Source: JALONO01 sp038209965 (lineage in GTDB: Bacteria > Bacteroidota > Bacteroidia > Cytophagales > Thermoflexibacteraceae). From it: DNA of 45,983 bases. A model generated the notes under the pieces. That model was not told where the DNA came from. It did not search any database and saw nothing but the letters and a program-made list of their open reading frames with translations. Shown one piece after another: positions 38,988 through 45,983 of this stretch (positions are counted from its first letter, which is position 1; each line of letters starts with the position of its first letter). The position numbers and the translations under genes are program-made. Where the stretch lies: assembly GCA_038209965.1 (NCBI GenBank), contig JBBQXF010000026.1:1-45983 (forward strand), read 5' to 3'.

Positions 38988-41711
38988 TTGAAAAATATTA
39001 AAAAAATTACTCACGTTTTTGGCTTAATTGCCTGTTTATTGTGCATCTGCGCTGAAATTTACGGGCAAAACCCCGTACAGTCAGCCGGGGATCGCAGTGA
39101 ATTGGCCAAGCAGGACACGCTCAAAAACCGCGCCCTCCGCGATTCAACCCGCCAGGTGGCCTTGCCCCAGGGCGATATCAGCACCACCATTATTTATTCG
39201 GCCAAAGATTCGCTCCGCTTCGATGTGCGCCAGCGAAAGGTGTACCTATTTGGCGAAGCTAAAGTTACCTATGGCGACATTTCGATGAATGCGGCCAACA
39301 TCGAGATCGATTGGGTGGCCAACACGGTCAAAGCTTATGGCCAAAAGGATTCCACGGGCAAAGAAATCGGCACCCCGGAGTTCAAAGAAGGTGCTGAAAC
39401 CTACAAATCCAAGATGATGACCTATAATTTCAAGAGCAGAAAAGGGATTATTTCCAAGATCAATACCAAATATGGCGAGGGTTTCATTGTGGGTGAACGG
39501 GTCAAAAAGGACGAAAATGACAATTTGTTCCTGCGCAATGGGCTTTATACCACGTGTGACCTGCCCCTCCCCCACTACGGGATCCGGTCGCGCAAGATGA
39601 AAGTGGTGCCCGGCAAAGTGGTGGTGGTCGGGCTGTTCAACTTGGAAATGGCGGGAGTGCCCACGCCGCTCGGTTTCGGTTTTGGCATGTTCCCGCAACC
39701 CAAGACAAGGTCGGCCGGTTTCTTGTTCCCCCAATACGGCGAAACCCGGGAACGCGGTTTTTTCCTGAGCGAAGGCGGTTTTTATATCCCGATTGGTGAA
39801 TTTGTTGATCTAAAAGTAACCGGGGAAATTTTTACCCGGGGGGGCTGGGGGCTGGGGGCGCAAAGTACTTACATCAAAAAATACGCATTTACCGGCAATT
39901 TTATGTTCCGGTACAACCGCCGCGTGAACGAAGTGCCCGGCCGGTTGGAAAATTCGGTCGTGAATGACTTCAACGTCACTTGGTCGCACACGCCCCAGAG
40001 CAAGGGCAACGGGCGGTTCAGTGCCAGTGTGAACGCGGGCACTAATACCTATGGGCGCAACAACGCGCCATTGGTGCAAAATTTTCAGTCATCGGCCTTC
40101 AACTCAAATGTCTCGTACAATTACACTTTTGCGGGCACGCCCTTCACTGCCGGGGTCAACCTTCGCCACGAACAAAATGTGGTGAGCAAAATTGTCAGTA
40201 TATTCCCCGAGGCCAATTTTGGGATGAGCCGCATTTATCCGTTCAAAGGTAAAAATTCCGATAGCAAGTCCATCTTGAGCCAGTTGAACGTTTCCTACAC
40301 CGGGCGGGCCCGGGCCGTGGTGACCAACCGCATCCAGGATGTGCGGTTCCCCTTTCTCACCCCCCGGGGTGATATGCTGCCCGGGGACACCCTGCCTTTC
40401 AACGCGGCCAACCTGACCCGGATCTTCAATGAAGCTCAGATCGGGGCCCAGCACGATGTGCCGATTTCAACGTCCATTACCTTGGCCAAACACTTTAACA
40501 TCAACCTTTCGGGCCAGTACAATGAGACTTGGTACCCCGAACGCTATAATTTCCGGCAGGTCGACGCCATTTTTCGCACTGGCTCCAACAACCCCACCGA
40601 TAGCATTTACCGTTTTGCGGTCGATACCTTGCGCGGCTTCTCCCGTTTCTACCGGTATAGCTTCAGCACGGGCATTCAAACCCGACTGTACGCTTTTTTC
40701 TACCCCAAGATCGGGCGGGTGGCCGCCATCAGGATGACGATCAACCCCAACATCGGCTTTAGCTACAACCCAGATTTCGGCGACCCGAGCTTCAGGTTTT
40801 ACCAACAAGTGCGCACCGACAACAATCCAGCCACGGTGCCAGTCCAGCAATCACGCTACACCGGCATCTACGGAACCCCGCAAACCGGACGCGCCGGGGC
40901 CGTCAGTTTTGGCCTCACCAACACCTTGGAAATGAAGCTCAAGCCCAAAGAAGACACCACCGGCTTGGCCGACGACAAGAAAAAAGAGAAAAAGGACAAT
41001 AAAGTGACCCTATTGGACAACATTAGTTTCAATACCGCCTATAACCTGGCCGCCGATTCTTTCCAGCTTGCCCCGTTCAATATTTCAGCTCGGACGAACC
41101 TGCTCAAAATTTTTAATGTCAACTTCGGGGCCATCTTGGATCCCTACCATTGGCAGCTCCAAGGGGTAAGCGAAGGCGCTGGGGCCAGGCAGGTGCAACA
41201 GCGGCGCACGCCAGAGTACGCTTGGCAGAAAGGGGGCGGCTTGGGTAGCATCACCAGTGCCAACATGGCCGTCAGTGCCCAGTTCAAACCGCCCCAAGCC
41301 AAAAAAGATCTGGAGAGCAAAAATGCCAGCGAAGTCGAAAATGACTTTATCAACCGCAACCGGCACCTCTACATCGATTTTAATGTGCCGTGGTCGCTCA
41401 GTGTCAATTATAACCTTTCTTACAGCCGGCAGGGCTTCCAACCGGGCAGCATCGTCCAGACATTGAGCTTCAATGGCGATGTGAGCATTACTCAAAAATG
41501 GAAAGTGCAATTCAACTCGGGCTATGATTTTACGGAAAAAGCCGTGAGTTTCACTCAGTTCACCATCACCCGTGACCTCCACTGCTGGGACATGAACATC
41601 AGTTGGATTCCGTTTGGTCCCCGGGCGGGCTACACACTGGACATCAACGTGCGCTCGTCCATCCTGCGCGATCTGAAACTCAGCCGCCGAAACCTTTGGT
41701 ATTTCCGCTAG
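38988..41711 (+). CDS. lptD: LptD/OstA-family LPS assembly outer-membrane protein
   Basis: 907 residues from a TTG at 38988, which gives a clear signal peptide (MKNIKKITHVFGLIACLLCI, cleavage near IYG). An ATG at 38892 is in frame but overlaps the amidase start codon and adds a poorly signal-like leader. The N-terminal OstA beta-jellyroll (KVYLFGEAKVTYGDISMNAA, NIEIDWVANTVKAYG, YNFKSRKGIISKIN) takes LPS; the rest is a large barrel with many aromatic-ended strands (TGNFMFRYNRRVNEVPG, FSASVNAGTNTYG, FNFSYN-like blocks) and ends with LKLSRRNLWYFR. The CDLPLPHYGIRS cysteine near residue 195 is the position where related proteins often have paired cysteines. Function in inserting lipopolysaccharide is taken from the family. 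TAATTTCG (38960-38967) is a one-mismatch -7 box. Confidence 0.88.
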   Translation: MKNIKKITHVFGLIACLLCICAEIYGQNPVQSAGDRSELAKQDTLKNRALRDSTRQVALPQGDISTTIIYSAKDSLRFDVRQRKVYLFGEAKVTYGDISMNAANIEIDWVANTVKAYGQKDSTGKEIGTPEFKEGAETYKSKMMTYNFKSRKGIISKINTKYGEGFIVGERVKKDENDNLFLRNGLYTTCDLPLPHYGIRSRKMKVVPGKVVVVGLFNLEMAGVPTPLGFGFGMFPQPKTRSAGFLFPQYGETRERGFFLSEGGFYIPIGEFVDLKVTGEIFTRGGWGLGAQSTYIKKYAFTGNFMFRYNRRVNEVPGRLENSVVNDFNVTWSHTPQSKGNGRFSASVNAGTNTYGRNNAPLVQNFQSSAFNSNVSYNYTFAGTPFTAGVNLRHEQNVVSKIVSIFPEANFGMSRIYPFKGKNSDSKSILSQLNVSYTGRARAVVTNRIQDVRFPFLTPRGDMLPGDTLPFNAANLTRIFNEAQIGAQHDVPISTSITLAKHFNINLSGQYNETWYPERYNFRQVDAIFRTGSNNPTDSIYRFAVDTLRGFSRFYRYSFSTGIQTRLYAFFYPKIGRVAAIRMTINPNIGFSYNPDFGDPSFRFYQQVRTDNNPATVPVQQSRYTGIYGTPQTGRAGAVSFGLTNTLEMKLKPKEDTTGLADDKKKEKKDNKVTLLDNISFNTAYNLAADSFQLAPFNISARTNLLKIFNVNFGAILDPYHWQLQGVSEGAGARQVQQRRTPEYAWQKGGGLGSITSANMAVSAQFKPPQAKKDLESKNASEVENDFINRNRHLYIDFNVPWSLSVNYNLSYSRQGFQPGSIVQTLSFNGDVSITQKWKVQFNSGYDFTEKAVSFTQFTITRDLHCWDMNISWIPFGPRAGYTLDINVRSSILRDLKLSRRNLWYFR

Positions 41712-41770
41712 GCCCCGCTTGGATATTTTCGGGGGAATGGTGATATTGGCCACAAATTGACCACAACACG

Positions 41771-42979
41771 ATGAAACAACTTATTGTCCCTTTTTTGCTC
41801 CTCTTTTCGGCCTGCCGGCCCACTTCCGAGCAAGGGAACGCCACTGGCCAGCCGGTAGCCCCAGCCAATGTACTGACGGCCATTGAAGCGGTCAGGGCGC
41901 GGTATGCCCCCGATGGCCGCGTGGCCTGGTTCAAAGTGACCGCCAAAACCAGTGGGGACAGCCTCTTGATCACGGGCGCCACCAACCTGCCTGCGGCCCA
42001 GCAAGCCTTGGACAGCGCACTAACAGCCAGTGGCACAAAGTATTACAACCAGGTGGATCTGCTCCCCGCCCAAGCGTTGGACGGCGAGATCGAGGCGGTG
42101 GTCAATGTATCGGTGGCCAACCTGCGCAGCCAACCCAAACACGCCGCCGAACTCGCCACTCAAGCACTATTGGGCACTCCCCTCAAAGTTTGGCAGAAAG
42201 AAGGGGGCTGGTACTTGGTTCAAACCCCGGATCACTACTTGGCGTGGGTGGATGGCGGGGCCATCATCCGGCAATCACCCGCCGATTTGGCCGTTTGGCT
42301 CGGGGCGGGAAAAGTCATTTTCACCCCGCTCTACGGCCAGTCGTACACCAAACCCGATGCCAGCGCCCAATCAGTGGGCGATCTGGTGGCTGGCAACATC
42401 CTGTTGGCCATTGGGTTGGAGCGCGGTTACGTGAAAGTAGCCTACCCCGATGGCCGAACCGCCTACCTCAAAGCCATTGAATGTGAGCCACTTGATAGTT
42501 GGTTGGCTTCGCGCCGGCCCACCGGGGCCAACTTGGTCAGCAGTGCCAAACGGCTCCTCGGCCTGCCCTACCTTTGGGGGGGCACCTCGACCAAGGGGGT
42601 GGATTGCAGCGGGTTCACCAAAACCGCCTACTTCCTCAACGGCCTGGTCATTCCCCGCGATGCGTCCCAGCAGGTGCACACGGGCGAAGCCGTGGACACC
42701 GTCGGCCATTTTGCGCAGCTCCGGCCCGGCGATCTCTTGTTTTTTGGCAAAACCGCCACCGATAGCACCAAAGAAAAAGTAATCCACGTGGGCATGTGGA
42801 TCGGGGGCAGCGAGTTTATCCACGCCTCCAACATTGTGCGGGTGAGCAGCATGGATGCCCAAGCCCGCAACTATGACGCCTATGAGCACAAACGGTTTCT
42901 CCGGGCCCGGCGCTTGCTCATCGAAAAGCCCGGAGATGGCATTTTCCCGGTTGGGCAGGTGTTTGTGAAGTTAAAATAG
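41771..42979 (+). CDS. NlpC/P60 family cysteine peptidase lipoprotein with SH3-like domains
   Basis: 402 residues. N-terminal lipoprotein signal (MKQLIVPFLLLFSAC, lipobox FSAC, Cys15). After a ~110-residue region come two SH3b-like stretches (VVNVSVANLRSQPKHAAELA, WYLVQTPDHYLAWVDGG) and the C40 peptidase domain at about 255-380: VDCSGFTKTAYF with nucleophile Cys279, VIHVGMWIG with His339 and FIHASNIVRVSS with the third polar/His residue near 351. Such enzymes cut the D-Glu to diamino-acid bond of peptidoglycan stem peptides. Start lies 59 bases after lptD and may be co-transcribed. The domain order matches YkfC-like muropeptide recycling enzymes. Confidence 0.93.
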   Translation: MKQLIVPFLLLFSACRPTSEQGNATGQPVAPANVLTAIEAVRARYAPDGRVAWFKVTAKTSGDSLLITGATNLPAAQQALDSALTASGTKYYNQVDLLPAQALDGEIEAVVNVSVANLRSQPKHAAELATQALLGTPLKVWQKEGGWYLVQTPDHYLAWVDGGAIIRQSPADLAVWLGAGKVIFTPLYGQSYTKPDASAQSVGDLVAGNILLAIGLERGYVKVAYPDGRTAYLKAIECEPLDSWLASRRPTGANLVSSAKRLLGLPYLWGGTSTKGVDCSGFTKTAYFLNGLVIPRDASQQVHTGEAVDTVGHFAQLRPGDLLFFGKTATDSTKEKVIHVGMWIGGSEFIHASNIVRVSSMDAQARNYDAYEHKRFLRARRLLIEKPGDGIFPVGQVFVKLK

Positions 42980-43127
42980 GGAGGGTGGTGGCTAATTATC
43001 GTTGGAATTACCAGCCAGCTTGCCAATGAAAAGGGAACAGGATCTGCTCCCTCGCTCAAACTAAGCGAGAGTTGTGCCCGAAAAAAAATACCACAGCCCG
43101 AGTGTATTTCCGCTCTATTTGGAATGA

Positions 43128-43465
43128 CCGCTTTGCGGCTTTATTTGTATTTTTTATTTTAATCCCGAAGGGATGTAATTATTGTAGAAATGAAAACCGA
43201 AAATCCATTGAGCCCCGAAGGGGTGAAACCATACCATCCCTTCGGGATTATACCGTGGTTTCGTGTTCTGGTTTCTATAATTATACCACCGCTTTGCGGT
43301 TTTGTTTATATTTTTTATTTTAATCCCGAAGGGATGTAATTATTATAGAAATGAAAACCGAAAATCCATTGAGCCCCGAAGGGGTGAAACCATACCATCC
43401 CCTCGGGATTATACCGTGGTTTCGTGTTCTGGTTTCTATAATCATACCACCGCTTTGCGGTTTTG
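43128..43465. repeat. 161-bp tandem repeat (two copies plus partial third) of short palindromes, REP-like
   Basis: Copies begin with CCGCTTTGCGG at 43128, 43289 and 43450, an exact period of 161. Each full copy holds four palindromic hairpins: CCGC-TTT-GCGG, ATCCC-GAA-GGGAT (43162-43174), CCCC-GAA-GGGG (43213-43223) and ATCCC-TTC-GGGAT (43236-43248); the second copy has one change in the last. The ATCCC elements are inverted relative to each other and the flanks TTATTGTAGAAA and TTTCTATAATTA also pair, so each unit can fold back on itself. The array sits directly after the IS200-like gene. Elsewhere in the 42980-43506 gap nothing else is visible. Confidence 0.85.
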
Positions 43466-43506
43466 TTGCGTTTGTCCGTGCCATAATCATTTCATACCTT
43501 TGGCGT

Positions 43507-43968
43507 TTACTCGATCCAATCAAATAAATATTTCTCATTGTATTCAATTTCAAACTTTTTTAAAAACTCCAAATACTCCTCCTGAAATGTTCTATTCTTA
43601 TGGTGTTCTTCCTGATTTAAAATATAATCGTAGACATTCTGAATGTGTGAATGTGAATACGAAAAAGCACCGTACCCTTCCTGCCATGAAAATTTTCCTT
43701 TCACAAATTTCTTGTCATTGATAAAGTTGGAAGAATTATTTTTGATGTCTCTCACTAAATCAGAAATTGCCATGGAAGGTTTCAATCCTATAAATGCATG
43801 AATGTGGTCGGACATTCCATTTACGATAATTGATTTTTGTTCCTTGCGTTTAATAATTCCTGCCATGTATTTATGCAATTCATCTTTCCATGATTTGCCA
43901 ATTAAATTCTCTCTGTCCTTTACTGCAAAGACAACCTGAATATATATTTGTGAAAATGTTCCTGGCAT
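43507..43968 (-). mobile_element. IS200/IS605-like HUH (Y1) transposase, RAYT-type candidate
   Basis: 153 residues (MPGTFSQIYIQVVFAVKDRE) matching the single-tyrosine HUH transposases common in Bacteroidota. The metal-binding HUH motif is His55-Ile-His57 in GMSDHIHAFIG; the nucleophile Tyr is probably Tyr115 (or 113) in NVYDYILNQEEHH. The length and the C-terminal EEYLEFLKKFEIEYNEKYLF block are usual. No partner TnpB is present. The tandem palindromic repeat just downstream suggests a REP-associated protein, which moves or copies REP palindromes. The gene's ATG follows the stop of the hsdR tail by one base, so the element seems to have joined exactly there. The reading frame is intact, so it may still be active. 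Confidence 0.88.
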
Positions 43969-43969
43969 T

Positions 43970-44370
43970 TTACGCTGTAATAGTTAAGTTTATTTTGTAA
44001 TCGGTTGCGAATGCTCTTTTGAATTTGGTTAAGCCACCCCTATCGGTAAACACTGGCAACTCTTTTAAAACGCTTTCATCCAAAGTCATGTTTTGTTTCA
44101 GATGTTCCTTAATGTAATCCATCCATTTTTGCTGTTCGGTGTTCAAACTTTTATTGGAAATTTTTTTTTGCATGGCTTAGTTTACTCTCGCCTCCGGGCT
44201 TGGCAAAGGGTTCCGATTCTTTCGCTGCATGTTTTACCATACTGACGATGTAAACCAACCATTTCCCTGTGATAAACTAGATTGTGTGCTTTCTGTAAAT
44301 CATCCACAAAGAAAGTGTTTTCTTTCAGGTTCTTTTTGAGACCATTCAACACGTTGGTGCGTTTTAAAAT
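43970..44370 (-). pseudogene. hsdR (type I restriction endonuclease R subunit) C-terminal remnant
   Basis: Three pieces in different frames reproduce the end of HsdR (EcoEI_R_C region): VDDLQKAHNLVYHREMV (about 44317-44245), then, one base shifted, IVSMVKHAAKESEPFAKPGG (about 44250-44180), then in a third frame LNTEQQKWMDYIKEHLKQNM and VFTDRGGLTKFKRAF (44147-43995). The consensus order DLQxAH-xxYH, DIISMVKHAA, WxxxIxxHLxxNM, GGxxKxxxxFG is kept, so this is a degraded copy, not chance. The second break is at an A9 run (44161-44169). The final residues depart from the family, where the transposase begins. A 67-codon frame from the ATG at 44173 is open but only represents the tail. No hsdM or hsdS is present. 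Confidence 0.82.
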
Positions 44371-44454
44371 TATGCGGCTGATTTTCGGAGCAGTTCGGTC
44401 ACGAGACGGAATTTCTTACTTTTGGCGGCTACTCTGAGCTTGACCATCCGGTCG

Positions 44455-44518
44455 CAGTTGACCTTGTTGCGAAGTGATTTCTTGATTGCGCAGTCAAAAC
44501 GGATTAATTTTTGTTCAT
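44455..44518 (-). pseudogene. remnant of a third Rpn-type gene start
   Basis: ATGAACAAAAATTAATCCG reads MNKN-stop, but one added A after AAAAA gives MNKKLIRFDCAIKKSLRNK, nearly the start MNKKLIRFDWAMKKLLRHK of the two intact Rpn genes. Similarity ends after about 20 codons; the next ~85 bases (44371-44454) match nothing I recognise. It lies 40 bases downstream of the intact Rpn gene at 44559, so a partial tandem duplication or a recombination scar is likely. Confidence 0.65.
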
Positions 44519-44558
44519 AATTTTTTGTAAAATAGGGAAAATCGGGCATGGTTTTATT

Positions 44559-45416
44559 CTATTTTGGTTCATTCCGCAGTTGTTCTATTTGCTCAACTGT
44601 TATATTTGTATGTTTTGCTATTTCCTCACTTGAAAGAGCGGTTTGCAGTAGGTTTCTAGCAATTTCAACATTTCGCTCTTGCTTGGCCTCTTGCTTGGTC
44701 GTATAGCTTACGCTTTTCTCAATTCTGCGATTTTCTTGAAAACGGTCATATATCTTCTTGTCTTCGTCTGATAGTTCTTCATAACGCAGCTTTTCTTTTG
44801 CTTTGTCCAAGCCTTTTGCTTTAAACTCATCTTTTATTTCGCTATTTTTTAGGAAATAGAACCACTCATCGAGTCTATCTTCTGCAATTTTATTGAAGTT
44901 GTTGACTTTTAATAAATAATATTTCGGGAAAATATCTGCTATTTTTTCTACTTTATAATCTTGTTTTTGCAAGGTAGTTGGCAGTAACGTATCGTGTTCG
45001 TGCAAACCGATAAACTCCCCTTTATACTCATACACATAGTCTTTGCCTTGTCCTAAGCCAAAATAAACAATATTGATAGAATATATTTGTTTGATGGTGC
45101 CATAAGGCTCACCTTCTTTGATATATTCAGTCACTAATTTTGATACTCCATAAAGCATACGATGGAAGTAATCAACCTCAGAATCGTTTTGTACTTCTAC
45201 CAGCATCAGTTTATTAGTTGCTGACTTAACCAAAATATCTACGCGATTATACTTGTCGTATTCATCTTGTTTGTCGCTCTCACTTTCCAAAATACTTTCT
45301 ATCGTTACATCAATACGAAGTACCTCCGATAAAAAACCTTCCAGAATATCAAAGTTTGCTTTGTGGCGGAGCAATTTTTTCATTGCCCAGTCAAAACGAA
45401 TCAGTTTTTTGCTCAT
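44559..45416 (-). CDS. Rpn-family PD-(D/E)XK nuclease, short form
   Basis: 285 residues (MSKKLIRFDWAMKKLLRHKA). Nearly collinear with residues 1-235 of the gene at 33749, with the same nuclease residues Asp60 (NRVDILVK) and Glu74-x-Gln76 (MLVEVQND), the same GLGQGKDYVYEYKGEF block and DIFPKYYLLKVNNF. The C-terminus (KHTNITVEQIEQLRNE) matches the end of the long paralogue, without the coiled-coil array; only a short EAKQERN stretch sits where the array would be. A nuclease role in recombination or phage defence follows from the Rpn family. AT-rich like the rest of this island; neighbours are the hsdR and Rpn remnants. Confidence 0.88.
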   Translation of the reverse strand: MSKKLIRFDWAMKKLLRHKANFDILEGFLSEVLRIDVTIESILESESDKQDEYDKYNRVDILVKSATNKLMLVEVQNDSEVDYFHRMLYGVSKLVTEYIKEGEPYGTIKQIYSINIVYFGLGQGKDYVYEYKGEFIGLHEHDTLLPTTLQKQDYKVEKIADIFPKYYLLKVNNFNKIAEDRLDEWFYFLKNSEIKDEFKAKGLDKAKEKLRYEELSDEDKKIYDRFQENRRIEKSVSYTTKQEAKQERNVEIARNLLQTALSSEEIAKHTNITVEQIEQLRNEPK

Positions 45417-45440
45417 AATTCTACGTTTTTGTTCTTAAGA

Positions 45441-45448
45441 CAAAGATA
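45441..45448 (-). promoter_or_regulatory. -7 box upstream of the second Rpn-family gene
   Basis: Reverse strand TATCTTTG, the same octamer as before the paralogue at 33729; 24 bases from the ATG at 45416. Confidence 0.45.
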
Positions 45449-45606
45449 CAAATTTACCGGTGGACATCGCGCTTGATTTTGTCAAACCGGATAAATGGGC
45501 TGCAACAAGCCAAAACTTGACCGCCCCACATTCAGGTGCCTGAAAATCAACACATTTACCTAAAATGGGAAGGTTGGCTTAGCCCGAACTTTTGTGGCCT
45601 GTGCCC

Positions 45607-45983
45607 TTATTTGACGAAATTGCCCTGCCAATCAATGCCAATGCAGTGGAACGGATCCAAGATTTCGTCGATCATGGCGGCCAATTCGGCCCGGCTCACG
45701 GTCTGTTTGGAACGCGCCAAGTCCACTTGCTCGGCCAATACCGATTTGCGCCATTTCTTGGCGTTTTTGCGCAGATAACCGATCGGTGACTTGCCCGCCT
45801 GGGTCACAAATTCGCCCAAAATCTTCAGGGCCAATGCCGGGTCAAGGGGTTTGGTGGCCGGTATTGTGGGATTGAACCGGGGGTTTAGATCGCGCAGGCC
45901 CTCGGCCAGATCGCGGACGGTGGCCAGTGAATCGGGATAAAACCAAGTCCGGTTGGCCCATTTGTACGCTTCGCCCCTGCCTT
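45607..45983 (-). CDS. C-terminal part of a larger protein, possibly a secreted oxidoreductase (partial)
   Basis: Open on the reverse strand from the window edge to the TAA at 45609-45607, at least 125 residues; the 5' end is outside. The sequence (YKWANRTWFYPDSLATVRDL, AEGLRDLNPRFNPTIPAT, then GEFVTQAGKSPIGYLRKNAK, VSRAELAAMIDEILDPF) has an S-layer-like / domain-order pattern of aromatic-acid-leucine motifs ending in RAEL...DEILDPF. That ending is found at the C-terminus of some Bacteroidota FAD-dependent oxidoreductases, but too little is visible to be sure. Confidence 0.5.
   Translation of the reverse strand, partial: GRGEAYKWANRTWFYPDSLATVRDLAEGLRDLNPRFNPTIPATKPLDPALALKILGEFVTQAGKSPIGYLRKNAKKWRKSVLAEQVDLARSKQTVSRAELAAMIDEILDPFHCIGIDWQGNFVK

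Noticed and set aside
43072..43721. Open frames running through the 161-bp repeat
   Set aside because: They are made from repeat sequence and extend antisense into the transposase gene; no protein family is apparent.
45861..45885. tRNA T-arm-like GGTTCAATCCC on the reverse strand
   Set aside because: No acceptor, D or anticodon arms fit around it, and it lies in a coding frame.

Overview
The window looks like a chromosomal segment of a Bacteroidota bacterium, probably from the Saprospiria or Cytophagia side; the class is a guess. Three things support the phylum. Many genes are preceded by the Bacteroidota -7 box TAnnTTTG, and purine-rich Shine-Dalgarno sites are mostly absent. The gene content is typical: an ECF sigma factor with a membrane partner, LptD/amidase/MCE envelope genes, a TlpA-like lipoprotein, DUF4340, and Rpn-type nucleases. 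The closest matches I recognise by eye are Bacteroidota-type proteins. Composition is about half GC, with clearly AT-richer islands at about 29.4-31.8 kb and 43.1-45.4 kb.

Layout. 0-5.4 kb: the start of a DUF4340 gene (reverse), a small hypothetical gene, a membrane-tethered subtilase, then an operon of ECF sigma factor, single-pass partner protein and outer-membrane barrel protein. 5.5-12.7 kb: housekeeping metabolism and replication (pncB, gyrB, a transaldolase-like aldolase, the SRP RNA, glutamate dehydrogenase, a DUF1684 protein). 12.9-19.4 kb, all reverse: mutS, an acyl-CoA dehydrogenase, a small membrane protein and a LeuC/aconitase-family subunit. 19.5-21.2 kb: a long non-coding stretch and a secreted-protein gene carrying two compensating frameshifts. 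21.2-29.3 kb: a thioredoxin-fold protein, dnaX split by an A10 tract into gamma-like and tau-like parts, recQ, a secreted hypothetical protein, a ketoglutarate-semialdehyde-type dehydrogenase and a TlpA-like lipoprotein. 29.4-35.2 kb: a large leucine-rich-repeat/TPR secreted protein, asnS, and an Rpn-family nuclease with an expanded coiled coil. 35.3-43.0 kb: envelope genes (small lipoprotein, TolC, MCE/MlaD, amidase, LptD, NlpC/P60 lipoprotein). 43.1-45.4 kb: an accessory island with a 161-bp palindrome-rich tandem repeat, an IS200-like HUH transposase, a decayed hsdR tail, a decayed Rpn start and an intact second Rpn gene. The window ends inside the C-terminus of a further reverse-strand gene.

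Most interesting points: (1) dnaX appears to use an A10 slippery tract to make a short and a long product, as in other bacteria but by a site specific to this gene; (2) the palindromic repeat beside the HUH transposase resembles a REP/RAYT pair and abuts a broken hsdR; (3) one Rpn nuclease carries a 175-residue array of regularly mixed 7- and 11-residue units between two parts that its paralogue keeps together. I see no CRISPR array, no tRNA or rRNA gene, and no complete defence operon.
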